64,000 bases of DNA, taken from assembly GCA_030651695.1 (NCBI GenBank), contig JAUSCD010000031.1, forward strand, positions 124,001 to 188,000, given 5' to 3'. Positions 1 through 8,676 of this stretch are shown in pieces (positions within the stretch are counted from its first letter, which is position 1; each line of letters starts with the position of its first letter). The translations under genes were made by a program, and so were the position numbers. Below the pieces are notes generated by a model. It searched no databases, was not told where the DNA came from, and saw only the letters and a program-made list of their open reading frames with translations. Source of the stretch: Pseudohongiella sp. GTDB taxonomy: Bacteria; Pseudomonadota; Gammaproteobacteria; Pseudomonadales; Pseudohongiellaceae.

Positions 1-348
1 AGCAATAAACCAAAGCCCCGTCATGATGATGAGCTGCATCAGCAGCATCCAGGAACGCCGGCGCCCCAACAAACCGTCAAGCACTGGTAACTTTACGCGA
101 TCAATCACCGGTGCCCAGATAAATTTCAGCGCGTAACTGAGCGTAGCCAGAGCAAAAATAGAAATGGTCTGCAAGGACAGACCGGACTGGCGCAGCCACA
201 CCGAAAGCGTGTCAAAAATCAGCAGGAATGGCAGGCCGGCCGAAAATCCCAGCAACAGCATGACCAGCACGCGGCGCTCGCCGTATACAGCCAGCGCACG
301 CCAGCCACTGATTTTTTTCTCTGTTGCGTCGTCTGCTGCCGGAATCAC
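1..348 (-). CDS. ampG: AmpG-type muropeptide permease, N-terminal part (cut by window edge)
   Basis: Inner-membrane MFS permease that brings anhydro-muropeptides from the periplasm into the cytoplasm for recycling. Only the first 116 residues are inside the window. After a short polar N-terminus they show the typical AmpG start: basic residues, then a hydrophobic helix with GFSAGLPFLLIFDTLSVW, a second helix with SLATLSYALKF-like spacing (here FALATLSYALKFIWAPVIDR), and a basic GRRRSWMLL turn entering the third helix. The start is a GTG four bases after the yajQ stop, with no good ribosome site, so translation is probably coupled to yajQ. AmpD and AmpE, encoded about 12 kb away, act in the same recycling route. 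The 3' end lies outside the window. Confidence 0.85.
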   Translation of the reverse strand, partial: MIPAADDATEKKISGWRALAVYGERRVLVMLLLGFSAGLPFLLIFDTLSVWLRQSGLSLQTISIFALATLSYALKFIWAPVIDRVKLPVLDGLLGRRRSWMLLMQLIIMTGLWFIA

Positions 349-352
349 AAGC

Positions 353-835
353 TTAATCGCGGAAGTTGTTGTATTGCAGCGGAATCTCCAGATTGGCTTC
401 GCGCAGCATAGCGATCACCTCCTGAAGATCGTCGCGTTTTTTACCTGTGACACGCAGCTTCTCGCCCTGAATGGCGGTCTGCACTTTCATTTTCTTATCT
501 TTGATCAGTTTGACCAGCTTACGCGCCATGTCGGCTTCAATACCTTGCTGAATAGTGACTTTCTGGCTGGCCTTTTTTCCAGATAACACCACTTCATCTT
601 CTTTCATGGTTTTGATATCAACATTGCGTTTGACCAGCTTGCTTTTGAGGATATCCATCATCTGCTCAAGCTGGAAATCTGACTCGGCAGTCAATGTGAT
701 CTCGGCATCATCCAGCTCAAAACTGGCATCAACGCCTTTAAAGTCAAAACGGGTGCCAACTTCGCGGGTGGCCTGATCGACGGCGTTACGCACTTCTGGC
801 AGATCAACTTCGGAAACAACATCAAACGATGGCAT
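353..835 (-). CDS. yajQ: YajQ family nucleotide-binding protein
   Basis: Small cytoplasmic protein of the YajQ (UPF0234) family, 160 residues, the usual full length. It begins [20 protein letters not shown] and carries the family's two RNP-like halves, with FDFKG near residue 33 and the C-terminal [20 protein letters not shown] segment. Family members bind tRNA or nucleotides, and a Xanthomonas homologue binds cyclic di-GMP and affects virulence gene expression; which ligand is used here cannot be told from sequence. An AGAGG ribosome site lies eight bases before the ATG. It is followed after four bases by ampG, suggesting one transcript, and diverges from panE across about 108 bases. Confidence 0.93.
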   Translation of the reverse strand: MPSFDVVSEVDLPEVRNAVDQATREVGTRFDFKGVDASFELDDAEITLTAESDFQLEQMMDILKSKLVKRNVDIKTMKEDEVVLSGKKASQKVTIQQGIEADMARKLVKLIKDKKMKVQTAIQGEKLRVTGKKRDDLQEVIAMLREANLEIPLQYNNFRD

Positions 836-943
836 GGGATACCTCTGCTTCAGGACAAGTCATTTAATGGCGCCTATACTACCATCAAGACATAAAAACA
901 CACGACACCGGCACACAGAACCTGGAACGCAACACAAAGTCTC

Positions 944-1963
944 ATGACCCCACAACCAGCCCTGAAAGACCACCCCACCAAACCAGCAACCGCACAAAAC
1001 GCCGAACCCTGGTTTGTACTCGGTGCCGGCTCAATGGGCTGCCTGTGGTCGGTTGCAATGACACAGCATCTTGAAAGTGTACTTGCACAGCCGGTCACAC
1101 TGCTGCTGCGCGACGATAACGCTGTCAATTTTTATCCCGGCAAAGTGACCGTTGAGCATAGCTCCGGCACAACTGACCGCAGCGTGGAGTTAACCCTGCC
1201 TGCGATGTCGGTGAATGATACTTCGCACGGCGCATTTAAAATCAAACGCCTGCTGGTTGCCTGCAAAGCGCAGGATGCCGACGCTGCGCTGGCAAGCGTC
1301 GCGGCCATGCTTGATGAGCAGGCGATTATTGTATTGCTTCAGAACGGCCTGAAGTTTCAGCAACAACTCAGCCTTGCCCGCCCACCCGGAACGGTGTTCT
1401 GCCTGAGCACCAGTTTCGGGGCCTGGCAGCGCGAACCGTTTCATGTTGTTGCGGCGGGTGGAGGCGAATCGTGGCTGGGACATCTGCGTGAGGAATCCAG
1501 CCCAATCCTGCAACGCTCACAACTGCAGTTGCTATCGGAACTCCCTGATGTGGCAATGAATATCAGGATTGATGACGATATGCAGCGCAGACTTTGGGAG
1601 AAACTGGCCGTTAATTGCGCTATCAACGGACTGACTGTGATCTACAACTGCCGGAACGGAGAGCTGCTGACCCGCCCTGCTGCGCGGGAACACTGCCAGC
1701 GTCTGTGCACAGAGATCAGCACGCTTATGCACGGGATTGCGCTGGCGCCTGACATGCCTGAACTGTGGCAACGTGTCCAACAGGTTGCGCAGGCAACAGC
1801 GCTGAATGTTTCCTCAACACTGCAGGATGTCCGTCGCGGCAAGCACACTGAAATTGAGCATCTGAACGGTTATCTGATTGAACTGGCTGACCGGCATCGT
1901 CTGCTCTGCCCATTGAATCAACAGGTGGTGGCCGCTGTGTTAGAATCCGGCCGTCCGTTGTAA
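944..1963 (+). CDS. panE: 2-dehydropantoate 2-reductase
   Basis: NADPH-dependent reduction of ketopantoate to pantoate, the second step of pantothenate (coenzyme A precursor) synthesis, in the cytoplasm. The N-terminal Rossmann loop GAGSMGCLW is at about residues 28-36. The ApbA C-terminal helical domain follows, with the catalytic-lysine segment LWEKLAVNCAINGLT near 215-230 and the late EIEHLNGYLIELA motif typical of PanE. At 339 residues it is slightly longer than E. coli PanE, because about 25 polar residues precede the Rossmann strand. The ATG has no clear Shine-Dalgarno sequence, so the exact start is uncertain, but no better internal start precedes the nucleotide loop. It stands alone, divergent from yajQ. 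Confidence 0.9.
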   Translation: MTPQPALKDHPTKPATAQNAEPWFVLGAGSMGCLWSVAMTQHLESVLAQPVTLLLRDDNAVNFYPGKVTVEHSSGTTDRSVELTLPAMSVNDTSHGAFKIKRLLVACKAQDADAALASVAAMLDEQAIIVLLQNGLKFQQQLSLARPPGTVFCLSTSFGAWQREPFHVVAAGGGESWLGHLREESSPILQRSQLQLLSELPDVAMNIRIDDDMQRRLWEKLAVNCAINGLTVIYNCRNGELLTRPAAREHCQRLCTEISTLMHGIALAPDMPELWQRVQQVAQATALNVSSTLQDVRRGKHTEIEHLNGYLIELADRHRLLCPLNQQVVAAVLESGRPL

Positions 1964-2007
1964 ACCACCAGCCTCATGTTGCATGCAGGCTCACTCAGGC
2001 ATAACCA

Positions 2008-3033
2008 ATGACTGCAGGCGTTTCGCGCAAATCCCATGGCCTCCGGCGACCGCTGCTGCTATTGCTGTTACTTGGCCTGTTTGCGCTGGTCAGTTTTGTG
2101 GTGTCTGTCGGCAGCGGTAGTGTTTCCATTGCCCTGCCTGATGTCTGGCCTTTGATGTTCAGTGAGGATCTGTCTCCGCAGGCGCGCATCATTCAGGAAA
2201 TCAGAGTGCCGCGCTCACTGGCAGCGTTTGTCACCGGCGCCATGCTCGCTATTTCCGGCGTCATGATGCAGGTGCTGTTACGTAACCCACTGGCAGATCC
2301 TTACATACTGGGCATTTCCGGAGGCGCAGCAGTCGGCGCGCTGGGCGTTATTGTGCTGGGCATGTCTGGCGTGTGGATCAACCAGGCAGCGTTTGCAGGT
2401 GCGCTATTGTCGGTGCTGATTGTGTTCGGACTGGCGGGTCGTCAGCGATCGTGGTCGGTTACCCGGTTGTTACTGACTGGCGTGGTGATCGCAGCGGGCT
2501 GGGGGGCCCTGATCAATATCATGCTTAGCACCAGCACGGACCAGAACGTACAAAGCATGTTGTTCTGGCTGATGGGTGATCTGAGCCAGAGCCGAAGCGC
2601 ATTCTGGCACTATGCTTTACTGCTGATTGTTCTGTTCTATAGTCTCTCTCAGGCCCGGCCTTTGAACGCCATGGCGCGGGGGGAACTGCAGGCGGCGGCA
2701 CTCGGGGTGAACGTACGCAAATTGAGATTGTCATTGTACTTCTGCGCCGCACTGCTGACGGCCACGGCAGTTACCATCGCCGGCACAGTCGGATTTGTTG
2801 GCCTGGTGATTCCCCATATGCTGCGTTTGCTCGGAGCCCGGGATCACAGGCTGTTGCTGCCCTGCTCTGCCCTGCTGGGCGGCAGTTTTTTGCTGCTCGC
2901 TGACAGTCTGGCCAGAACGATCATTGCGCCGCAACAGTTGCCTGTAGGTGTGCTCACAGCCATGCTGGGTGTGCCGGCCTTTCTGCTGATTCTGCACCGC
3001 AGCCAGCTCTCGCAATCAGGACCGGAGCGCTGA
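2008..3033 (+). CDS. FecCD/BtuC-type ABC transporter permease
   Basis: Inner-membrane permease of the FecCD family, which imports vitamin B12, haem or ferric siderophores together with an ATPase and a periplasmic binding protein. The 341 residues are strongly hydrophobic with the expected many-helix pattern. Family signatures are VPRSLAAFVTGAMLAISG near 70-87, the RNPLADPYILGISGG segment near 92-106, and GLVIPHMLRLL near 265-275, close to the coupling region that contacts the ATPase. The stop overlaps the ATPase start by one base (TGATG), so the two are co-translated. No binding protein or TonB receptor is adjacent, so the substrate cannot be assigned; a cobalamin-specific name (btuC) would be a guess. 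Confidence 0.88.
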   Translation: MTAGVSRKSHGLRRPLLLLLLLGLFALVSFVVSVGSGSVSIALPDVWPLMFSEDLSPQARIIQEIRVPRSLAAFVTGAMLAISGVMMQVLLRNPLADPYILGISGGAAVGALGVIVLGMSGVWINQAAFAGALLSVLIVFGLAGRQRSWSVTRLLLTGVVIAAGWGALINIMLSTSTDQNVQSMLFWLMGDLSQSRSAFWHYALLLIVLFYSLSQARPLNAMARGELQAAALGVNVRKLRLSLYFCAALLTATAVTIAGTVGFVGLVIPHMLRLLGARDHRLLLPCSALLGGSFLLLADSLARTIIAPQQLPVGVLTAMLGVPAFLLILHRSQLSQSGPER

Positions 3034-3836
3034 TGTCTACCTCCCAAAAAATACCCCTGATGACACTGAATAATCTCGGCCTGGCCTGCGGAGGTGTTTT
3101 GCTTTGCGAGCACCTGAGCATGGACATTTTTGCCGGCGACCGGATTGCAATTCTGGGCCCGAACGGCAGCGGAAAAACGACTCTGCTGCATACGCTGACC
3201 GGATTACAAAAAGCACAAAGCGGAGACATATTTTTACAACAAAAAAAATTGACTGACTGGAGCAACATCGAGCTCGCGCAAAAGCTTGGCCTGCTGTTTC
3301 AGTCCACTCAGGATGATATGCCTGCAACAGTCATGGAAACTGTCCTGCTGGGTCGACTACCGCATCAGCGTGCGTGGCAAAGTACCAGCGAAGCCGATTG
3401 GGCCGCAAGCAACGATGCTTTGATGAAAATGAATCTGACGGCACTTGTTGATCGCGAAATAGCAAAACTCTCTGGCGGAGAAAGACAACGCGTAGCTATC
3501 GCCAGTTTGCTGGCCCAATCGCCGCTGATATATTTTCTGGACGAACCCACCAATCATCTGGACATATCATTCCAGATTAAAACCATGCAGATATTCAGCG
3601 AGCTTTCAAAAAATAAAGAACGGGCAATGCTGATGGCAACCCATGACATCAACCTGGCAGCAAGATTCTGCGATCGGATTGTGCTGCTTGGAGGTCAAGG
3701 TCAGGTGATAGTAGGAGATGTACACGAAGTGCTGACTGAATCACTATTGAGCACTGCTTTTTCCTTCGATATTCGCCGCATCAGCAATGACAGCCATTAT
3801 TGGTTCTATCCCGCAGGTTTTGACGGCCACCAATAA
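3033..3836 (+). CDS. FecE/BtuD-type ABC transporter ATP-binding protein
   Basis: Cytoplasmic ATPase subunit paired with the preceding FecCD permease. It has Walker A GPNGSGKTT near residues 43-51, a Q-loop (LLFQSTQDD) near 88, the ABC signature LSGGERQRVAIA near 148-159, Walker B IYFLDEPTNHLD near 168-179, and the H-loop ATHDINLAARF. The 267-residue length is normal. It starts within the permease stop codon and ends the operon; 167 bases without a gene follow. The poorly conserved C-terminus (from about 230) is usual for this group. Substrate is unknown for lack of a binding protein nearby; haem, cobalamin or a siderophore are all possible. Confidence 0.9.
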   Translation: MSTSQKIPLMTLNNLGLACGGVLLCEHLSMDIFAGDRIAILGPNGSGKTTLLHTLTGLQKAQSGDIFLQQKKLTDWSNIELAQKLGLLFQSTQDDMPATVMETVLLGRLPHQRAWQSTSEADWAASNDALMKMNLTALVDREIAKLSGGERQRVAIASLLAQSPLIYFLDEPTNHLDISFQIKTMQIFSELSKNKERAMLMATHDINLAARFCDRIVLLGGQGQVIVGDVHEVLTESLLSTAFSFDIRRISNDSHYWFYPAGFDGHQ

Positions 3837-3919
3837 CTACAGCAACAAGGCGAGATCACCTCTTCCTGCTATTTGATAAAAATGTCTACGTGGTTTACTC
3901 TCTGCGACGGCTTCAATAA

Positions 3920-3948
3920 TTGCAAATATTTTTGCTCTGAATTATTAC
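3920..3948 (+). promoter_or_regulatory. Predicted sigma70 promoter and palindromic operator before the HpaI-like gene
   Basis: TTGCAA (3920-3925) and TATTAC (3943-3948) are separated by exactly 17 bases, ahead of the secreted aldolase-like gene. At the predicted start point lies the perfect 12-base palindrome TTACAGCTGTAA (3955-3966), and the 10-mer TCTTTACAGC occurs twice (3952-3961 and 3971-3980). This looks like a promoter with a repressor site over its start, but both hexamers are only four-of-six matches. Confidence 0.4.
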
Positions 3949-4003
3949 AAATCTTTACAGCTGTAACATCTCTTTACAGCGGGGATCATAAGGAAACATA
4001 AAA

Positions 4004-4948
4004 ATGAAAAAGACATGCCTCAGCGCCCTATTTACCGTGCTCACAGTTGCTGGTCTGGCTGCTGCACCCGTGATGGCACAGGACAACGTCCGACTGAATC
4101 GCACCATCGAAACACTGGAAAAGGGAGACCCGGTATTTGGTCTTTTCACCGGCAATTTCTCACTGGCTAATGCCCGTGCGCTGGCCCGCTCAAATCTGGA
4201 CTATATCCTGATTGACATGGAGCACACTGCGTTCAGCATGGAAACCCTGCAGGAGTTTCTGCTTGGCATGACTGACAAACAGGCTGTTGCACGTCAGGGC
4301 CACACCCAGATGCGTACCACACCTATTGTGCGTCTGCCCGCCAATGGCCGCAACGACTCTGAGTGGCTGGTTAAACAGATTCTGGATATTGGCGCCTTTG
4401 GTGTGATGTTCCCGTACGTAGAAACGGCTGAAGAAGCCCGTCGCGCTGTTGCATCCATGCGCTATCCGCAGCCACGCGGTTCGGAAATTTCCCAACCTAC
4501 AGGCGTTCGGGGTTCATCTCCTGCAGTGTCAAGCTGGTACTGGGGCGTTGCTGATTACACCCAGCGTGCCGATGTATGGCCGCTGAACCCACGCGGTGAA
4601 CTGATTTCATTTATTCAGATCGAATCCGCACTGGGCGTGCAGAACGCTGAAGCCATCATGACAACCCCTGGCGTCAGTGCGATATTCATTGGCCCGTCAG
4701 ACTTGTCCATGAACATGGGTTTGCCCGGCAACCATCCTGAAGTGCAGGCTGCTATCGACAGCGTGATCGCTCTGTGTGTCCAACACAGCGTACCGTGCGG
4801 CATTACTACCGGCGCCAACGACATCACTTCACGTCTTGATCAAGGCATTCTGGCTCCAACAGTGGGTTACTGGGGTGACGCTGGTATCTCCGGCAGCACT
4901 GAAGCAAACCTGCGTACTGCCCGTGAGCACTCAGGCCGTACTGACTGA
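4004..4948 (+). CDS. Secreted HpcH/HpaI-family aldolase-like protein
   Basis: Member of the HpcH/HpaI aldolase / citrate lyase family (TIM barrel, divalent metal). It begins with a clear Sec signal peptide, MKKTCLSALFTVLTVAGLAAAP followed by VMAQ, so cleavage after Ala-Gln-type AQ near residue 26 would place the mature enzyme in the periplasm. Family active-site features are all visible: IDMEHTAFS (catalytic His, near 69), the substrate arginine in PIVRLPANGR, the metal-binding Glu in FIQIESALGV near 207 and Asp in IFIGPSDLSM near 230. Cytoplasmic HpaI enzymes cleave 2-keto-3-deoxy acids; the substrate of an exported one is unknown. AGGAAA precedes the ATG by about eight bases. It is monocistronic, with a strong terminator directly after it. 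Confidence 0.85.
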   Translation: MKKTCLSALFTVLTVAGLAAAPVMAQDNVRLNRTIETLEKGDPVFGLFTGNFSLANARALARSNLDYILIDMEHTAFSMETLQEFLLGMTDKQAVARQGHTQMRTTPIVRLPANGRNDSEWLVKQILDIGAFGVMFPYVETAEEARRAVASMRYPQPRGSEISQPTGVRGSSPAVSSWYWGVADYTQRADVWPLNPRGELISFIQIESALGVQNAEAIMTTPGVSAIFIGPSDLSMNMGLPGNHPEVQAAIDSVIALCVQHSVPCGITTGANDITSRLDQGILAPTVGYWGDAGISGSTEANLRTAREHSGRTD

Positions 4949-4987
4949 TAGTGCCACATTTTTCCGGGTAACGCCGGGTCAATAAGG

Positions 4988-5016
4988 AGGAGCCTGAAAA
5001 GGCTCCTCTTTTTTTT
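4988..5016 (+). terminator. Intrinsic terminator after the HpaI-like gene
   Basis: Perfect 7-base stem AGGAGCC / GGCTCCT with a TGAAAA loop, followed by a run of eight T after one C. It separates the aldolase gene from the chemoreceptor gene. Confidence 0.9.
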
Positions 5017-5132
5017 GTCTGTTTTTTCCGCGCAAGCACAGAACATATGCTCATGTTTTTTTGTTAAAGGCCGCTAAAAATTTGATAGCGTTTTTTTATA
5101 AGAATAATTCGTTGGAGCCCAGGGGGGGATTT

Positions 5133-6869
5133 ATGTTTGATGCCTTGAACATCCGTGCAAGAGTCTGGCTCATTGTAATTGTAAGCATCGTCGCGATTAT
5201 GGGGCTGAGCGTCACCCTGCTGCTGCAGGCCAGAGGCATGTTTATTGCTCAGCTGGAGCAAGGTGCAATCAATCAGGTACAGATGATGCACGACTATATG
5301 CGTGGCTTGCATCAGCGCGTAGTCGCAGGCGAAATTTCAGAAACCGAGGGCAAACGACTGGGCCGGTTTGCGATCATGAATACCCAGGCTAATGAACGCA
5401 ATTATATGCTGCTGTACCACCGTATCGGTGAACTGTTGGCACACCCTGCGCGCAACACCGAGCGCCCCCTGGATTCAGAAGCTCAGGTTCGGGCCTCATT
5501 GGCAGCCCTGGAGATGCCGCAAGCCGAGCGCATGGCGAGCCGCGGGCTGCCAACGCGCGACCCGGTGATGCCCGAGATCATTCTGAATACAGTCGGTAGC
5601 AGCTATACCGGTTTTTTTGAGTATTTATATTATCCAACAGAAGGCTTTGGTACACGTATTCTCGCCACCATGGATGACGAATACGCTCACCCCGATGCAG
5701 AAGTCAGGCGCGCGTATGCAGAACACTTTGAGCCCTGGGGCTGGGTGATCGTTAATGGCCTGTTTGTAGACGACGTTAATGCTGCGTTTATGCGCTGGGC
5801 TGGCAGATCTGCCAGCATTGTTGCCACCATTTTGCTGGTGCTGGCAGCCAGCGCATTTTATCTGTCACGCTCGATCACCCGCCCTCTGCTGCGTAGTCGC
5901 GACTACATGATCGACATTGCCGAAGGCTCAGGTGATCTGTCCAAACGCCTCTCGGAAGACGGCCACGACGAGCTATCAGAACTGGGCCGGGCATTTAATA
6001 CTTTTGTAAGTAAATTATCCCGCATCATTCGCCAGGTATTGGAAACCAACGAAGACATCAGCAATAAATCCAATAGTTTTGCGCAGATGATTGAGCGTAC
6101 GGCGCAACGCTCAAGCGGGCAGATGGCTGAAACCGAGATGCTGGCCTCATCAACTACTGAGTTGTCCTCATCTCTGTCTGATGTTGCCGAAAGTGCCAGC
6201 ACCAGTGTTGATGCCGCGCGCGAAGCCACAGCAGCTGCAGAGAAAGCCACGGATGCAGTATCCCGAACCAACCTGTCGGTAAGCCAGTTGTCAGACTCGC
6301 TTTCATCCATTCAGTTGAAGGTGCATGAGATGAGCAGCCACAACCAGAAAGTGAACACGGTACTTGATGTGATCCGGGGCATTGCAGAACAGACTAATCT
6401 GCTTGCCCTCAATGCTGCCATTGAAGCTGCCCGCGCAGGCGAGCAAGGGCGCGGGTTTGCAGTTGTTGCGGATGAGGTCCGCAGCCTTGCGCAGAAAACT
6501 CAGGACTCCACGAAAGAGATCAATGCCATCATCCAGCAGCTCGAAAGTAATACAGCAACTATTGTTAACTCAATGGATGAGGGCGTAACGATGTCGCGTA
6601 ATTGTGCAGATACTGCAAACATCGCCAATACACTGCTCAGTTCAGTGTTGCAATCCATTGCGTTGATTTCAGAGCGAAACAGAAATATCGCAGTGGCGGT
6701 GCAGCAGCAATCAGAAGTCACAGAGGGCATAGCACGCAGCAGCGTAAAAATCGCGGGTGATGGCCGTTTGAACAGCGAAGATTTTGTGAGCTGCAAACTT
6801 CATCATGATGAAGTGCGAATGTTGGTTAACTCGCTGGATGAATTGATGCGACAGTTCCGGCTGGGCTAA
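5133..6869 (+). CDS. Methyl-accepting chemotaxis protein with periplasmic Cache domain
   Basis: Inner-membrane chemoreceptor of 578 residues. In order: TM1 near 8-30, a periplasmic single-Cache-type domain near 35-225 (the [19 protein letters not shown] and [17 protein letters not shown] strands are characteristic), TM2 near 232-250, a HAMP domain, and the cytoplasmic signalling domain with the highly conserved hairpin tip [20 protein letters not shown], which binds CheA and CheW. The start chosen is the ATG after AGGGGGGG with a five-base gap; an upstream in-frame start would add 24 residues but has no ribosome site. No C-terminal CheR-binding pentapeptide is present. Cache domains usually sense small organic acids or amino acids; the ligand here is unknown. 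No other chemotaxis gene is nearby. Confidence 0.93.
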   Translation: MFDALNIRARVWLIVIVSIVAIMGLSVTLLLQARGMFIAQLEQGAINQVQMMHDYMRGLHQRVVAGEISETEGKRLGRFAIMNTQANERNYMLLYHRIGELLAHPARNTERPLDSEAQVRASLAALEMPQAERMASRGLPTRDPVMPEIILNTVGSSYTGFFEYLYYPTEGFGTRILATMDDEYAHPDAEVRRAYAEHFEPWGWVIVNGLFVDDVNAAFMRWAGRSASIVATILLVLAASAFYLSRSITRPLLRSRDYMIDIAEGSGDLSKRLSEDGHDELSELGRAFNTFVSKLSRIIRQVLETNEDISNKSNSFAQMIERTAQRSSGQMAETEMLASSTTELSSSLSDVAESASTSVDAAREATAAAEKATDAVSRTNLSVSQLSDSLSSIQLKVHEMSSHNQKVNTVLDVIRGIAEQTNLLALNAAIEAARAGEQGRGFAVVADEVRSLAQKTQDSTKEINAIIQQLESNTATIVNSMDEGVTMSRNCADTANIANTLLSSVLQSIALISERNRNIAVAVQQQSEVTEGIARSSVKIAGDGRLNSEDFVSCKLHHDEVRMLVNSLDELMRQFRLG

Positions 6870-6901
6870 AAGATCACCTCACGCCGGCAAATTTTCTGAT
6901 A

Positions 6902-6934
6902 AAAAAACGCCACTTTCTACAGTGGCGTTTTTTT
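6902..6934. terminator. Bidirectional terminator between the chemoreceptor and aceF
   Basis: Stem AACGCCACT / AGTGGCGTT around a TTCTAC loop, flanked by A7 on the left and T7 on the right, so it works in both directions for the two convergent genes. Confidence 0.9.
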
Positions 6935-6961
6935 GCATCTCTTTTACAGAAAACGCTTTGC

Positions 6962-8641
6962 TTACAACATAAGCAAACGGATGTCAGACAATATCTCAGC
7001 CAGACGTGTTACAAAATTGCCGGCGTCGACGCCGTTGACTGCACGGTGGTCATAACACAAGGAGAATGGCAGCATCTGGCGCGGCACAAACTGATTGTTG
7101 ATATATACCGGTTTGATCTGGGTTTTGGACACACCCAAAATCGCCACTTCAGGTGCATTAACGATCGGTGTAAATCCGGTACCGCCAATCGCCCCAAGGC
7201 TGGAGATAGTGAAGCATGCACCCTGCATGTCTTCCTTGCTCAGCCGGCGGTTCTTGGCTTTTTCTGTCAGCTCGGCCAATTCCGCGGATAACTGCCAGAT
7301 CGACTTTTTATCCACATCACGCAGCACTGGCACAACCAGTCCCGCTTCGGTGGCTACAGCCACACCGATATGAATATATTTCTTCTGAATCAGATGCTCT
7401 CCGGACGAGTGCAGCGATACGTTAAACTGTTTGTACTCCTGCAATACTTTGGCACACGCCTTCAACAGGAATGGCATGGGTGTCAGACGCAGGCCGCGCT
7501 TCTCCGCATCCTTACGTTGTGCATTCCGGAACTCTTCCAGCTCAGTGACATCAGCTTCGTTAAACTGAGCCACTGCAGGCACATTTAACCAGTTACGATG
7601 CATGTTGATCGCCGTCACTTTGTGCAGCTTGCTCAGCGGAACCGTTTCAATCTCGCCAAACTGGCTGAAATCGACATCAGGTACAGCAGGAATTCCTGCA
7701 CCACCACCAGCCGCGGCAGTTGCCGGGCCTTGAATGCGCGCTTTGACAAAGTTATGCAGATCTTCTTTTTGTACACGGCCTTTAGAACCACTGCCCTGAA
7801 CAAGAGACAGATCAACACCCAGCTCACGCGCCAGTTTACGCACAGCAGGGCCTGCGTAAATTTTTCCGTTGCTGCCGGATACAGACATGTCAGAAGCCGC
7901 TTCTTGTTTCTGAGCGGGCGCTGGTGCTGCAGCAGATGCAGCCGGCGCAGACACTGTCGATTCAGCAGGTACTGCAGTCTCTTTCTGAGGTGCTGCTGCA
8001 GAAGAAACCTCCAGCTCAAGAACCGGAGCGCCCTTCGACACTTTATCCCCAACTTTGATTTTAAGTGCTGTAATCCGACCGGCGAGTGGTGATGGCACAT
8101 CCATCGCTGCTTTGTCCGACTCGAGGGTTACCAGCGTGTCTTCTTTGGCAATTTCATCGCCAACTTTGACATGGACTTCTATAACTTCTACGTCGCTGTC
8201 GCCACCGATATCCGGCACACTGATCAATTCAATACTTTTTGTGGCGGCAGCAGATTTGGCTTCCGGCTCCTCAGCTTTTTCAGTTTTAGCTGAAGATTCA
8301 GCCTTGGCAGACTCAGCCGCTTTAGTCGTCGCTTTTTCTGCCGCAGGCGCTTTTTCTGCCGCAGGTGCTTTTTCTGCCGCAGGTGCTTTTTCAGCTGCAG
8401 CGCCATCCACTTCCATCTCTATAAACTGGTCACCGGCATTGACCTGATCGCCTACTTTCACCAGAATCTTTTTGACGACACCGGATTTGGGCGCAGGTAT
8501 TTCCATCGCAGCCTTGTCACTTTCGAGCACCACCAGAGAGTCGTTCTCCTGCACACTCTGGCCTTCCTTGATCAGAATCTCGATAACTTCCACATCTTTT
8601 GTTTCCCCAAGGTCGGGGATTTTTATAATTTCTACAGGCAC
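6962..8641 (-). CDS. aceF: Pyruvate dehydrogenase E2, dihydrolipoamide acetyltransferase
   Basis: Core acetyltransferase of the pyruvate dehydrogenase complex, transferring acetyl from lipoyl to CoA. The 559 residues contain two lipoyl domains with lipoylated lysines in ESDKAAM at K43 and K177, a peripheral subunit-binding domain at about 262-298 ([13 protein letters not shown]), and the catalytic domain ending with the DHRAVNG motif (active His near 532). Linkers are rich in Ala, Pro, Lys and Glu. The first contains four near-identical AAEKAP units encoded by an 18-base tandem repeat at 8331-8402. It follows aceE by 35 bases in one operon. The third subunit, lipoamide dehydrogenase, is not in the window. 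Confidence 0.97.
   Translation of the reverse strand: MPVEIIKIPDLGETKDVEVIEILIKEGQSVQENDSLVVLESDKAAMEIPAPKSGVVKKILVKVGDQVNAGDQFIEMEVDGAAAEKAPAAEKAPAAEKAPAAEKATTKAAESAKAESSAKTEKAEEPEAKSAAATKSIELISVPDIGGDSDVEVIEVHVKVGDEIAKEDTLVTLESDKAAMDVPSPLAGRITALKIKVGDKVSKGAPVLELEVSSAAAPQKETAVPAESTVSAPAASAAAPAPAQKQEAASDMSVSGSNGKIYAGPAVRKLARELGVDLSLVQGSGSKGRVQKEDLHNFVKARIQGPATAAAGGGAGIPAVPDVDFSQFGEIETVPLSKLHKVTAINMHRNWLNVPAVAQFNEADVTELEEFRNAQRKDAEKRGLRLTPMPFLLKACAKVLQEYKQFNVSLHSSGEHLIQKKYIHIGVAVATEAGLVVPVLRDVDKKSIWQLSAELAELTEKAKNRRLSKEDMQGACFTISSLGAIGGTGFTPIVNAPEVAILGVSKTQIKPVYINNQFVPRQMLPFSLCYDHRAVNGVDAGNFVTRLAEILSDIRLLML
8331..8402 (-). repeat. 18-bp tandem repeat in the aceF linker
   Basis: Four copies, the last diverged, of an 18-base unit (plus strand gctttttctgccgcaggt) coding AAEKAP on the minus strand. 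Copies two and three are identical. It lengthens the flexible linker after the first lipoyl domain and is a likely site of copy-number change by slippage. Confidence 0.9.
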
Positions 8642-8676
8642 CTTTGAATGCTCCTGAACTGTTCTGTTACCAGATC

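Noticed and set aside
1971-1990. Possible cobalamin riboswitch or terminator before the FecCD permease
   Set aside because: Only 44 bases separate the genes; there is a small imperfect stem, no T-run and no B12-box.
5065-5097. Sigma28 promoter for the chemoreceptor (TAAAG ... GATAG) or a second terminator (CGCTA/TAGCG plus T7)
   Set aside because: The spacing and -10 do not fit sigma28, and the five-base stem with a nine-base loop is too weak to call.
5061-5132. 24-residue extension of the chemoreceptor
   Set aside because: No ribosome site; the ATG at 5133 has AGGGGGGG and is followed directly by TM1.
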